Shown: positions 1 through 8,278 of the stretch, one piece after another
Numbering within the stretch: the stretch's first letter is position 1
How the letters are laid out: each line of letters opens with the position of its first letter
From: Nocardia uniformis NBRC 13702
Lineage (GTDB): Bacteria; Actinomycetota; Actinomycetes; Mycobacteriales; Mycobacteriaceae
Assembly: GCF_001613345.1 (NCBI RefSeq)
Contig: NZ_BDCE01000005.1
Span: 1-64,000 of the forward strand
Length of the DNA stretch: 64,000 nt
Reading direction: 5' to 3'
Made by a program: the position numbers and the translations under genes
The notes under the pieces: model-generated
What the model was told of the DNA's origin: nothing
The model's input: the letters and a program-made list of their open reading frames with translations, nothing else
The model's database searches: none

Positions 1-14
1 GCGCCGGAATGACG
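1..14. repeat. Possible end of a dispersed palindromic repeat arm
   Basis: The first bases, ending CGCCGGAATGACGG, match the outer end of the palindromic repeat arms seen in full near 5.3, 31.6, 34.8 and 59.7 kb. The rest of the arm would lie outside the window, so this is only a suggestion. Confidence 0.3.
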
Positions 15-51
15 GGCTGCGGACACGAAGTGCCCGGTTGGGCCTCGGTCG

Positions 52-1218
52 TCAATCCTGGATTCCGGCATAATTCGCCAGGGAGCGCAGTCCGTAAGTG
101 GCACGACGCTGCTGAGCGGCGGCGGTTTGCAGGGCGGTTTTCACTGTGCCGCTGGCGCGGAAGTGCTCGGGGGCGAGCGCACGCGCCTGATGTAGTTCCT
201 CGATCGCATCATCAGGGCGATGGTTCAGAAGATGTGCGCGGGCGACATCGAGATGGAAATGGCTTACCCGCTCGGTGGCCATATCCTGGGGCAGGACAGT
301 GGAATTAGCGATCTGCAATGCCTTACCGATTTGGCCGAGGTCCACAGCAGCGGCCAGGGCGTGCAGGTTGACATTGGCTGGGCCGACGGTCGTTTCATAC
401 ACCACCCGGTTGCCAACGGTCTCGGCGACTCGAGCTGCTTCGGCGATGTGCTCCGAGGTGGAATCGGCATCGGCTAGCGATGCCGTGATCGTTCCCGCGC
501 GCATATGCAGGGCCGTCCATACCGCAGCGGCTTCCGGATCAGTCGCGATCAATGGCTCCACCTCATTCATCGTCCGATCGAGAAGCTGCAAAGCTTGCTT
601 ACCCGCACCGATCCTCGCCAGGGCGGCGGCGCGCAAGTAGTGAGCGGTGGCAGTGAGTAGTGGGTCGCCGCTGTGCGTGGCCGCCCATTCCATGCGATCC
701 ATTGCCGTTAGTGAGAGATCGGCGTAACCAAGTTTGTGGGCCAAGGTATTCGAAGCGCGGTACGCATCGGCCAGCAACGCGTAGGCGGGTTCGCCATAAT
801 CCCGTGCGGCGGCGAGCAGCTGCTCGACCAGATCCGGCAGAACGGCCCCGATCCGGCCGTACTTGGTATCACGCCGCCAGGTGTTGACCTGTAATACCTG
901 TTCCCGCAGCAGCTCCAAAGACCCGGGGTCGATGTCGTCGCCGATCAGATCGACCGAAGCCAGCGCGCGACGAATGGAGGGCACCAGCTGGTGCAGTTGC
1001 TCCGGACTATCCTGTGCGCCAGTCAATCTCGTGGCATCGACACCAAGAGCTTGGGCAATGGCACCGATCCATGCCGTAGATGCCGAAGCGTGGCCGGTCT
1101 CCACCTTCGCCAGCATGCTCTTACTGACCCTGGCACGCTCCGCGAGTGCCCGCTGCGTCATCCCTCGCTGCTTGCGAACTCGCGCAATCCGTACGCCGGC
1201 TCGCTCTTCCTCGTTCAC
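52..1218 (-). CDS. XRE-family transcriptional regulator with C-terminal helical (TPR-like) domain
   Basis: 388-residue DNA-binding regulator. Residues about 5-60 form a lambda-repressor-like helix-turn-helix (RKQRGMTQRALAERARVS, then SKSMLAKVETG). The remaining 320 residues are Ala/Leu-rich alpha-helical repeats like the TPR C-termini of many actinobacterial XRE regulators, which usually sense a ligand or partner protein. The start is the GTG at 1218, because the frame runs upstream only through low-quality sequence and the HTH begins directly after this codon. It is divergent from a three-gene operon of small proteins starting at 1396; the 177-bp gap holds repeated TTGAAAC/GAAACTTC sequences that could be its operator. 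Its target and signal are unknown. A second XRE gene (57742-58644) sits beside a paralogous small-gene operon, which suggests one module type. Confidence 0.85.
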   Translation of the reverse strand: MNEEERAGVRIARVRKQRGMTQRALAERARVSKSMLAKVETGHASASTAWIGAIAQALGVDATRLTGAQDSPEQLHQLVPSIRRALASVDLIGDDIDPGSLELLREQVLQVNTWRRDTKYGRIGAVLPDLVEQLLAAARDYGEPAYALLADAYRASNTLAHKLGYADLSLTAMDRMEWAATHSGDPLLTATAHYLRAAALARIGAGKQALQLLDRTMNEVEPLIATDPEAAAVWTALHMRAGTITASLADADSTSEHIAEAARVAETVGNRVVYETTVGPANVNLHALAAAVDLGQIGKALQIANSTVLPQDMATERVSHFHLDVARAHLLNHRPDDAIEELHQARALAPEHFRASGTVKTALQTAAAQQRRATYGLRSLANYAGIQD

Positions 1219-1260
1219 GCGTTCAACGCTACTTCCGGGACAAGCCCGTGGGAATGGCAA

Positions 1261-1293
1261 TTTGAAACTTCTTGGAAACTTCAAGTCTTCAAC
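1261..1293. promoter_or_regulatory. Candidate XRE operator (direct and inverted repeats)
   Basis: The intergenic region between the divergent regulator and the small-gene operon contains TTGAAACTTC (1262-1271) followed at once by TTGGAAACTTC (1272-1282), then CAAG and TTCAAC. The overlapping direct and inverted copies of TTGAA/TTCAA fit a repressor site controlling both directions. No convincing -10/-35 pair was identified. Confidence 0.35.
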
Positions 1294-1395
1294 TGTGCGT
1301 AGCGTCACATTCAGCACCGAGATCGGAGGGTCCACCAATCGGCCCCGACCTCGACGCTCCGGGACCAGGAACGTTCTGACCAGGAGGAACCCATC

Positions 1396-1575
1396 ATGGA
1401 CACCATTTTCGGCCTCATGCTCGCCGTGCTGACTTTCGCTGTCGTCCTCACCGCGACGGCGACCCGGCCGACACCACGTCACCATCGCGGTCAGTCGGTC
1501 GCCACTATCCAAGCTCGTCTGCTAGCCGAAAGCAGTTCCGCACGAGGTGTTCTCACGATCGGACACCGTCGATGA
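1396..1575 (+). CDS. Small membrane-anchored protein, first gene of XRE-linked operon
   Basis: 59-residue protein of unknown function. It begins MDTIFGLMLAVLTFAVVLTA, a single hydrophobic helix of about 18 residues that could be a signal anchor, followed by a basic, Ser/Arg-rich tail with TRPTPRHHRGQS. The ribosome binding site AGGAGG lies at 1382-1387, close to ideal spacing before the ATG. The stop overlaps the next start (ATGA at 1572-1575), so translation is probably coupled. It is divergent from the XRE regulator at 52-1218. No family is recognised. The strong ribosome site and the overlap chain support a real gene despite its size. Confidence 0.65.
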   Translation: MDTIFGLMLAVLTFAVVLTATATRPTPRHHRGQSVATIQARLLAESSSARGVLTIGHRR

Positions 1576-1784
1576 CCCTCTCGAGCGTGCCCGATGGGGC
1601 CGACGCCGCGACCGTGCGGGCCATGCTCAGCTGCGGAAATCCGCGGTGGGCGCGGCAGCATCCACACAAAGCCATGCAGGTACACCTCGAATGCGAAGTC
1701 GGTATCTGCGCTACCAAGACGGTCGCATTTCTGACCTTGCAGCAGCAAGGTCGAATAGTCCCCGATTCCGGCCGTGACCGATGA
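1572..1784 (+). CDS. Small Cys/His-motif protein, paralogue of the gene at 59093
   Basis: 70-residue soluble protein of unknown function. The core reads AMQVHLECEVGICATKTVAF followed by a Leu-rich stretch and GRIVPD. The gene at 59093-59296 carries AMQLHLDCTVDTCRVRRRAR, then ATLVEEGRCVLD, in the same order and spacing. The shared pattern is A-M-Q-x-H-L-[ED]-C-x-V-x-x-C, ten variable residues or so, then L-x-x-x-G-R-x-V-x-D. One His and two Cys within nine residues suggest metal binding or a redox pair, but this is inference. Start and stop overlap both neighbours by ATGA, so it is the middle gene of a translationally coupled trio divergent from an XRE regulator. The paralogue also sits opposite an XRE gene. 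Confidence 0.75.
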   Translation: MTLSSVPDGADAATVRAMLSCGNPRWARQHPHKAMQVHLECEVGICATKTVAFLTLQQQGRIVPDSGRDR

Positions 1785-2194
1785 CCGCGACAGCAACCCC
1801 CGGACGAAACCCACACCGTCGCAACGATGTCGGCGTGCACTGCTTCCTGGGTCTGCGCCGGTTCGCGAACGAGGCGAACATCCCCTACGACCGTTTACGA
1901 CGATGGCGACTCAATGGCCCGGTGTGGATCCCGGACCCGGTCGTGGCCGTAGGGCGCTGGCCCGGATGGCCGCTACCGCTCATCCGGTCGTGGACCCCCG
2001 ACACGATCGCCGGATCCGGACCGGTGCCGCTGCGATGGCCGCAGCCGACGATCGAATACGCGGACACCACAAGCATGTGCCGCAGATACCGTGTCGCCTC
2101 GGCCGGGCTCTGGTCACGCATCAGGGATGGCGAGATTCCGGCACCGGATGTCTGGGTGGACGACAGGCCGGGTTGGGCGATCCATCAGCGATAG
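1781..2194 (+). CDS. Putative DNA-binding protein with two AlpA/MerR-like winged-helix units
   Basis: 137-residue protein, last of the XRE-linked trio, overlapping the previous gene by ATGA. Residues about 25-75 (RFANEANIPYDRLRRWRLNG, then PDPVVAVGRWPGW) resemble the short winged-helix excisionase/AlpA fold, where a helix-turn-helix is followed by a proline-rich wing. Residues about 100-135 (RYRVASAGLWSRIRDGEIPA, then PDVWVDDRPGW) repeat the same layout. The two units together suggest a protein that reads two neighbouring half-sites. A role in regulating the operon or a mobile element is possible but not shown. No transmembrane segment or enzymatic motif is seen. Confidence 0.7.
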   Translation: MTATATPGRNPHRRNDVGVHCFLGLRRFANEANIPYDRLRRWRLNGPVWIPDPVVAVGRWPGWPLPLIRSWTPDTIAGSGPVPLRWPQPTIEYADTTSMCRRYRVASAGLWSRIRDGEIPAPDVWVDDRPGWAIHQR

Positions 2195-2215
2195 CGGTGC
2201 TTCTGCGGGTCGGCG

Positions 2216-2237
2216 GGGCTGGATAGTGTTCCAGCCC
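2216..2237. terminator. Hairpin between convergent genes
   Basis: GGGCTGGA (2216-2223) and TCCAGCCC (2230-2237) form an 8-bp stem with a 6-base loop in the 46-bp gap between the convergent 1781-2194 and 2241-3089 genes. There is no clear T-tract. It may serve both strands. Confidence 0.5.
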
Positions 2238-2240
2238 GGG

Positions 2241-3089
2241 CTATTCGGAGTTGTCCGACGACCGCACGAACCAATCGACGATCTCCTCGCCCGCCATGAT
2301 GCCGGAGGACCGGGTGATGGTGAGGTTGGGGTTGGTCCAGTTCAGCTCTTCGAGTTCGCCATGACAGGGGCGGATCGCGGCGTCGGCGGAGCCGAGTAGG
2401 TCGGCGTCGAGAGCGCCGTCACCGGCGGCGAGCAGCCGGGCGGCTGGGGCCAGTGCGCCGGAATCGGTGAGGCGGCGGCGGACTTCTTGTACGGCACGGC
2501 TTTTGCAGACCACTTTGGGCATGGTGTAGATCTTGCGGCCCTGTTGGGAGGCGGACCAGCCGCGCGGGCGGCACCAGGCATCCCATTCGGCGAGGAAACC
2601 GTCGGGGACGGCTTTGGGTTTGACGACCAGATAGCAGAAGAGGTGATCGGCTACTCGGAATTTGTCGACCCAGGAATCGTCTATGCGGGAGCGGAGTTCG
2701 GCGTTGATCTCGGAGAGCGTGGCGCTGGTGGCGCGGACTTCGGCGTCGAGGTCGATACGCCAGCGCATATCGGGGATACCGTTGACGAGGATATTGCCGC
2801 CGTTGCTCGTGACCGCGTAGCCCCACGGGGCTCCGGGTAGTCGAATCCGATTGAACTGCTTGATGGTTCGGGTAGTGGTGGGGATGACGGCGGCCGGGCC
2901 GGTGAGGGTGCGCATCCGCTGGGCCGCCGTGGTGGTCATGTATGACAGCGGTGCGCCCTCTAGGTGTTCGACGCAGACGGTGTGTAGGTCCGGCGTCGCG
3001 CCGAAGGCGTTGCGCGAGTAGATCATGGTGCGGTCCAGGTCTGTCGCGACCAAGGTCGCCCTGGCGGCTGTCCGTCTTCGATCGAGCAC
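2241..3089 (-). CDS. HAD-superfamily hydrolase of the Ter stress operon
   Basis: 282-residue HAD hydrolase. Motif I is VATDLDRTMI (residues about 15-24), with the nucleophile Asp and the acid/base Asp in D-L-D-R-T. A late motif, LLAAGDGALDADLL, supplies the C-terminal acidic residues, and the inserted cap fits the Cof/SPP-like subgroup. It is the last gene of a minus-strand operon whose ATG overlaps the stop of the phosphoribosyltransferase gene (shared base 3089). In published comparative work on Ter systems, HAD phosphatases, phosphoribosyltransferases and citrate-lyase-like aldolases recur together and are proposed to make a nucleoside-like metabolite. By that analogy it would dephosphorylate a phosphorylated intermediate in the cytoplasm; the substrate is unknown. 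Confidence 0.85.
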   Translation of the reverse strand: MLDRRRTAARATLVATDLDRTMIYSRNAFGATPDLHTVCVEHLEGAPLSYMTTTAAQRMRTLTGPAAVIPTTTRTIKQFNRIRLPGAPWGYAVTSNGGNILVNGIPDMRWRIDLDAEVRATSATLSEINAELRSRIDDSWVDKFRVADHLFCYLVVKPKAVPDGFLAEWDAWCRPRGWSASQQGRKIYTMPKVVCKSRAVQEVRRRLTDSGALAPAARLLAAGDGALDADLLGSADAAIRPCHGELEELNWTNPNLTITRSSGIMAGEEIVDWFVRSSDNSE

Positions 3090-5632
3090 TATGTCGTCAC
3101 GTCCTTGATAAGGCCCACACAGGAGTAGGCCAGGTCGGGCACCACCTCGACCGGCACGTCACGTGCGGCGGCCAGCAGGCGGATATGAGCGTGCTCGGGG
3201 GCGTCGGCGTCACGTACCAGTACGCGCCACGGCACCCGGCGCAGCAGTACCCGGGTGGTTTCGCCGACACCGGGTTTCACGAAGTTCACACTCGAGATTC
3301 CATATTCCGCACGGACCTTCTCCACTGAATCCCACCCCGCCCAGGTCGGTGAGCGGTCGGAGCTGCGTATGGCGGCGACGTTCGCGGCGACCTGGGGCCG
3401 CACCGTGTCGAAACAGGCGCTGACCGTATCGATCAGATGCCTGGACACGTCGTCGGCGGCCAGTTCACGGTAGAACTTGGCACCGTGGAAATCATCGGGG
3501 CCGATCAGGGCGTCGTTGAGCACCGTGCGTGAAACCAACCCGGACACCGTGGAGTTCAGGCTGGCCGAGGCTATGAGGAAGTCGTCGCGGGTGCCGTAGG
3601 TGCGCACACAGCTGCCGGGATCGGCCAGCACCGCCAGGTCGTCGTTGAACCGGGGCCCACCCGCGGCGTGATAGGCATCGAGCGCGGCGCTCAGTTCACG
3701 CGTGATGGCACCCTTGCCGGTCCAACCGTCCACAAAGACAGCTGACGCCGGATCATGGTGGTGGGCAATATAATCCAGGGCCACCGTATCGATACCGCGC
3801 CCCCGGACGATCGACACCGCGTAGTGCGGCACATCCAGACTCGGAGGCCGGTATTTCAACCAGCGGCGCATGAGAACCCCGATGGGCGTACCCGCTCGCG
3901 CCAGCGACACCAGCACGATGTCGTCGCCGCGTTCAGCCACCACCAATTCCGATACGGTCGCCACGGCCAGCGCCAGTCGTTCGGCACTCCGCGCGAGCAC
4001 CTTCTCGAACAGTTCGCGATAGGCCGCGTCGGGTTGGAACTCCACGGGCAGGGATTCCGCGTAGTGCGCGATCCCGGCCTGGATGCGTCGTTCGCGTTCC
4101 GACACATCACCTTCCAGGTTCACTCCGGAAAGGTCCTTCAGCAGCCAGGCGACCTCATCCGGTGGATACGACCCGAATTCCGGTCCTCGCAAGGGTTCCG
4201 GGAGGCTACGGCGCTCCGCGAGCCGCTCGGCACGCAGCGTGCGCGGGTCCGCGCCGCGTACCAAAGCCACCACCACGTCGGCACCCGATGCGGTCAGCAC
4301 GTCGACGAGACCTCCCGCGCCGGTGAGACGTTCGGTATCGGCGGGTTCGTCGATCACGACGAGCAGGATCGGTTCGAGCGCACCGGGTTCGGGCCAGTGC
4401 GCGTTGTACAGGTACCGCGGTTCGGCTTCACCGTTCTCCGGCGCGATGAACCGAAACCCGCGCCGCAGCGGATATCCGGGTTCGTCCAGCACGTAGGCGG
4501 GTGAGCGCGTGGTGGTTTGGTAGCGAGCCGGGACACCATCGTCCGCGAGGCGAGCCGCCAACCGCAACGGCAGGTACATGAATTCCTCATGCGCGAGCAC
4601 AACGACCGGCCGCGCATCAGTCGGGCCGCCCCAGGGCAGTGCGTCGATATCGCGCCGGAGCGCATCGGCGGCCTCGGTCACGGCCTTCTCGAAAGCGTCG
4701 GTATCCGAGCGCAGCAGGCCGTGCCGACCACCCTCCGGCACATTCCCCGGCCAGGGCAGTTCGATCCGGGCGAACGCGCCACGCGTGGAGGCCGTCGGGT
4801 TCAGCGTCGGATCCGGCAGGGTGGCAACAGAATTCACGAGACCGGCGGGAAGTACCGTCATCCCGGATGCGAGACACACGGTGTCGATGCGCGCGCCCAG
4901 TTCGACCGCCGCGACTTCGAAGGCGGCGCGATCCGCCTCGGTGCGCATATCCACCAGCGACGCCAGGATGTAGTGCGATCTCGGCGTGAAGGCGTGCAAT
5001 GCGCGGATCGCGTCGAGGGCGGTTGCTCCGGTGGAGATCTCGTCATCGACTAGCACCATCGGCAGGTCGTCACGGAATACCTCGGCGGGCATGGGTTGCA
5101 ACTGGTGTGAGGTGGCATGGGAATGCCCCTCCTCGAAACCGGTCAGGGTGTCGGCGGTGGGCACATTACGGCGCGTCGAGTGCAGATAGCACTCCGCTCC
5201 GATCCGGGCTGCTACGCAGTGTCCGAGTCCTGTTGCGGTTTCGGCGAATCCGAGTACCACGGCTGCGGCGGATGGTTGGTCGGGGTGGATTCCGGCCAAA
5301 AGCATGCTGGAATGACGGGAGGATGACGCACCGGAATGACCTGGGGTTGGCGCAGCCGAGGAACGGGGCGAATTGGTGGTGGCGTGACTCGCGAGTGCCT
5401 CGAGTACCAGGTCACCGAGGCGGTTACCGGCGTCGATGACGCGGTGCGGGTCGGTGGGCAGGTGTTTGCCGAGCACCGTGGAAACCAAGAGGTGGGCTCG
5501 GCGGGGATTGCGGCGCAACCCGAGTTCGAGCAGGGCGGGGACGCTCCACTGCTGCGGCTCGGTCGGGACGTGCGTGTGCTCGTGGCGCACCGCGAATCCC
5601 AGTTCCCTTGTCGCCCACGGCGCGAAACTCAC
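3089..5632 (-). CDS. Double phosphoribosyltransferase-like protein (PRTase_2-TRSP plus PRTase_1/StiP fusion)
   Basis: 847-residue protein. The N-terminal half holds an orotate-PRTase-like fold: VVLGFAETATGLGH near residues 120-135 and the PRPP loop MVLVDDEISTGATA near 195. A TRSP-like region follows. The C-terminal half (from about residue 490) matches the PRTase_1/StiP family, with IVLVSLARAGTPIGVLMRRW and SAVFVDGWTGKGAITREL as its nucleotide/PRPP loops. These two activities are often separate neighbouring genes; here they are one chain. It overlaps the aldolase gene upstream (5629-5632) and the HAD gene downstream (3089). Residues about 105-117 are encoded by an arm of a dispersed palindromic repeat, inside a Ser/Ala-rich insert between the first two conserved blocks. 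Predicted role: glycosyl transfer from PRPP in the Ter-linked metabolite pathway. Confidence 0.85.
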   Translation of the reverse strand: MSFAPWATRELGFAVRHEHTHVPTEPQQWSVPALLELGLRRNPRRAHLLVSTVLGKHLPTDPHRVIDAGNRLGDLVLEALASHATTNSPRSSAAPTPGHSGASSSRHSSMLLAGIHPDQPSAAAVVLGFAETATGLGHCVAARIGAECYLHSTRRNVPTADTLTGFEEGHSHATSHQLQPMPAEVFRDDLPMVLVDDEISTGATALDAIRALHAFTPRSHYILASLVDMRTEADRAAFEVAAVELGARIDTVCLASGMTVLPAGLVNSVATLPDPTLNPTASTRGAFARIELPWPGNVPEGGRHGLLRSDTDAFEKAVTEAADALRRDIDALPWGGPTDARPVVVLAHEEFMYLPLRLAARLADDGVPARYQTTTRSPAYVLDEPGYPLRRGFRFIAPENGEAEPRYLYNAHWPEPGALEPILLVVIDEPADTERLTGAGGLVDVLTASGADVVVALVRGADPRTLRAERLAERRSLPEPLRGPEFGSYPPDEVAWLLKDLSGVNLEGDVSERERRIQAGIAHYAESLPVEFQPDAAYRELFEKVLARSAERLALAVATVSELVVAERGDDIVLVSLARAGTPIGVLMRRWLKYRPPSLDVPHYAVSIVRGRGIDTVALDYIAHHHDPASAVFVDGWTGKGAITRELSAALDAYHAAGGPRFNDDLAVLADPGSCVRTYGTRDDFLIASASLNSTVSGLVSRTVLNDALIGPDDFHGAKFYRELAADDVSRHLIDTVSACFDTVRPQVAANVAAIRSSDRSPTWAGWDSVEKVRAEYGISSVNFVKPGVGETTRVLLRRVPWRVLVRDADAPEHAHIRLLAAARDVPVEVVPDLAYSCVGLIKDVTT
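5285..5315 (-). repeat. Palindromic repeat arm, in frame inside the PRTase gene
   Basis: 31-base arm running GTGGATTCCGGCCAAAAG to GGAATGA on the plus strand. It matches the right arms at 31.6, 34.8 and 59.7 kb with a few changes (CATGCT instead of CACGCC). On the coding (minus) strand it is read as RHSSMLLAGIHP. Confidence 0.7.
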
Positions 5633-6852
5633 AATGCCACCAGCACTTTCAGCAGATCCACGAACGAAACCCCTTTATTGGTGACCCCGAATATCCGGGC
5701 CCGCAGCAATGTCTGCAACGCCCAACTGCGGTGGGGCCGCATCTCGTTCATCTTGTTGCGGTATTCCGACGCGGCGACGCCGCCGACATCGTCTTCCAGA
5801 ATGTGCAGGGCGTCGGCGTATTCCTCATGGGTGACCACGGAGAGCGCGTGCACCGCCGCGACGTGCGACGGGTGGATGACCGTCTTGCCCTGGATGCCAT
5901 TGGCGCGGTCGAGGGTGATCTCGCGCAGCAACCCGTCCAGGTCGCGGCTGACCAGGTATTGCCGGAACGGCACCGCATCCGATTCCGCGAACGGCGAGGT
6001 GCGCAGCAGCGGCCGGAACATACGTTCGTGGTCGGCGAAGTACTCCCAGACCGGGCCGGTAATGGTGAAGCCGGTGCCATCGGTGCGGCCCAGGTAATTG
6101 ACGATATCGGCGATGACGTCGGCCACCACCCGCACGTCATAGATGGTGAGGTCACGGTCGCGGCGAATACCGAAGGTGGAGCACATATCGGTGGCGCCGA
6201 TCCGCACCGCCAAGACCCGCTCCCGGTGTCGGGCGAGCAGCTCCTCGATACCGCGTAGTTCGTGGTCGCGGGTCTGCCGGTGTACCAGCGCCGGTGATTC
6301 CAGCACCGGCATACCGAAGATGGTGCGCCCCAACCGTTGCGAAGCCTCGACAATGGCGTCGAGGTATTTGGCCCCGCTGGTGGTGTCGAATTTGGGGAAG
6401 ACGAATCCGGTGAGCGCGCTCGCGCCGCCGCCCAGCATGTCCACGATCTCGCCGATGGTGTCGGCGTCGCGCACCCGCACGAACAGCAGCGGATGCGGAT
6501 CGGTCCCGGATGCGAAGGCGTCGAGGGTGGCCACCACCTGCCGCTTACCCAATTCCAGCTCGTGGTCGGCGACGGCATCCTCGAGGTCGATGACCATGGA
6601 ACACACCCCGTGTTCGGCGCGCCGGGAAATGGTGGCGATCAGATCCTCGCGGGTGGCGGGCACATAGAGCGTCGCGCCCAGCGCCATGGCCAGCAGATCG
6701 CGGTCGGTGGAGCCGCCGAAGGCCTCCGGTGCGCGGTGGAACATGCGGCGCATCTCGGGGCCGGGAAGTTGCCGGAAGTGCCGGAGCGGAGTGCGTTTGA
6801 AGAGCGAGACCGGGACGGTCACGATGTGCGGACAGGTGGTAATCGCGGCCAT
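5629..6852 (-). CDS. HpcH/HpaI aldolase / citrate lyase beta-like TIM-barrel protein of the Ter operon
   Basis: 407-residue TIM-barrel C-C bond lyase. LYVPATREDL (near residue 65) and SMVIDLEDAVADHELE (near 87-102) match the CitE/HpcH core, where the Glu-Asp pair binds divalent metal. LFVRVRDADT, TGFVFPKFDT and KTVIHPSHVAAVHA follow in the family order. The family usually spans 270-400 residues and this longer form fits the Ter-associated branch. The start at 6852 has AAGGAAA about 12 bases upstream; an internal ATG near residue 34 is an alternative. Its stop overlaps the phosphoribosyltransferase start by ATGA. It probably forms or splits a carbon skeleton for the proposed Ter metabolite; the true substrate is unknown. 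Confidence 0.85.
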   Translation of the reverse strand: MAAITTCPHIVTVPVSLFKRTPLRHFRQLPGPEMRRMFHRAPEAFGGSTDRDLLAMALGATLYVPATREDLIATISRRAEHGVCSMVIDLEDAVADHELELGKRQVVATLDAFASGTDPHPLLFVRVRDADTIGEIVDMLGGGASALTGFVFPKFDTTSGAKYLDAIVEASQRLGRTIFGMPVLESPALVHRQTRDHELRGIEELLARHRERVLAVRIGATDMCSTFGIRRDRDLTIYDVRVVADVIADIVNYLGRTDGTGFTITGPVWEYFADHERMFRPLLRTSPFAESDAVPFRQYLVSRDLDGLLREITLDRANGIQGKTVIHPSHVAAVHALSVVTHEEYADALHILEDDVGGVAASEYRNKMNEMRPHRSWALQTLLRARIFGVTNKGVSFVDLLKVLVAL

Positions 6853-6880
6853 CGGCCCCCGTTTCCTTCTGCTCGTACGG

Positions 6881-8077
6881 CTATTTTTTGGCTTTCCGCA
6901 TCCGGTCGACCACCCCGGCGATGAACGCGGCGGACGCGTCCAGCTCGGATACGAACGCCCAGTAGTCAGGATGCCGACCGGTCAGTCCGGCGGTGGCCCG
7001 ATCGATTCGGTCGGATTGAGCATCGAGTACCGAACCCCACTCCGCGACCAAGTCGCGGTGCACAGCCAACATCTGCGCGTCACGCAGTTTGAACCGGACA
7101 GCTTTTACCTTCTGCTGTGGGTCGGCACGCACCTCACGCAGTAGCGCAAGCCGGTCGGTCACGGCGTCGGCCCGCTCTTCGGCGGTAGCGAGGTGTGCGC
7201 GCGCGGATGTGGTCAGGTCAAGGGCTTGCTCCGGGTCATTCTTTGCCAGCGCCGCTCGGGCACGGGTGAGTTCTGCCTCAGCGGCGCGTATATATTTCCG
7301 ACTTTCCCGCTCATTGTTCGCTAAATCCGCCGAACTCGCAGCGTTGAACTCACGCAGCAGCGTCGAGAATGCCGGACCGACGCGCTCACAGCGATGTTCG
7401 GCCGCCGATAGCCGAGTACTCGCCGACGACAGCGCGATGGACGCCGAATGTTGTTTGCCGGGAGCATCTTCCAGCGCACTCGACAGCGCCCGGGTCAACG
7501 TCTCGAGCCGAGTCGCCGCGTCCCGCGCCGCCCCCACACCGGTCGCGATGGCACCGTCGAGTGTGACCAGGCCCTCATCCACAGCGGTCGCGGCCCGACG
7601 CACCGAACGGTATCCCGCGTACGCGGAATCAGCCATGGCCAACAGCGCCTCTCCGGCCGCCCCACGCACCTGCTGCACCAATTGCGGCACCGACTCGAAC
7701 ACCGCGACCGAATGCTCGAGGTGCGCCTGGTTGCCGCGGTAGAACTCGTCCACCCCCCGCGCGGCATCGCCCAGGCGCCGGATAGCGGTGTCGATCTCCG
7801 GCTGCGGCACCCGCGGTCCATCACGTTCGGCCAGGTCCAGCCGTTCGCCCAGAGCTAAATACGCGGTGGCGGCGTCATAGCAGCGGGCCCGTACCGGCTC
7901 CCACCGCCGCACCATCGCGCGTTCGGGAAACATCTGTGCGGATGCGGTGACGGCGGCCTCGGCAATGCTTTGTCGACGATCCATATCGAGGAACGCGGAC
8001 GTCAGCGCATGCCGCGCCTGCTCCACCCATTCGTTGTTCCGGGACGACCGAAACCATCCGCGTCTACGCCCTGCCAC
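6881..8077 (-). CDS. Long alpha-helical (coiled-coil) protein heading the Ter operon
   Basis: 398-residue, Ala/Arg/Glu-rich protein with no recognised domain and no membrane segment. Nearly the whole chain is predicted helix with heptad-like leucine and alanine spacing, for example residues about 230-330 (ESRKYIRAAEAELTRARAAL). The N-terminus is basic (VAGRRRGWFRSSRNNEWVEQ). It lies 28 bp upstream of the aldolase gene on the same strand and is divergent from terD, so it is probably the first gene of the Ter metabolite operon. Helical proteins such as TelA are known partners of Ter systems, but this sequence does not show TelA motifs that I recognise. The GTG at 8077 is a tentative start without a good ribosome site; an ATG in MDRRQSIAEAA, about 25 residues later, is possible. 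Confidence 0.7.
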   Translation of the reverse strand: MAGRRRGWFRSSRNNEWVEQARHALTSAFLDMDRRQSIAEAAVTASAQMFPERAMVRRWEPVRARCYDAATAYLALGERLDLAERDGPRVPQPEIDTAIRRLGDAARGVDEFYRGNQAHLEHSVAVFESVPQLVQQVRGAAGEALLAMADSAYAGYRSVRRAATAVDEGLVTLDGAIATGVGAARDAATRLETLTRALSSALEDAPGKQHSASIALSSASTRLSAAEHRCERVGPAFSTLLREFNAASSADLANNERESRKYIRAAEAELTRARAALAKNDPEQALDLTTSARAHLATAEERADAVTDRLALLREVRADPQQKVKAVRFKLRDAQMLAVHRDLVAEWGSVLDAQSDRIDRATAGLTGRHPDYWAFVSELDASAAFIAGVVDRMRKAKK

Positions 8078-8278
8078 ACCGCCGATGGTAGGAGATGCGG
8101 CGGCTGTGTGGCCCCTACGTTCACATCTGCGGCCAGCCTGGCGATTCACAATCGCAGCCCGCAGGTTGTTGGCTACCAACTCTGGCGAAAACTACTACTG
8201 TCGTACTCACGGACCCGGCGATTCGGACATGCCGGGAACCATTCACGACACAAGACTTTCCAACGGAAGGAATCCCGC

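Noticed and set aside
3755-5053. Several plus-strand frames of 130-250 codons inside the PRTase gene
   Set aside because: Arg/Gly-rich shadows of the conserved minus-strand PRTase.
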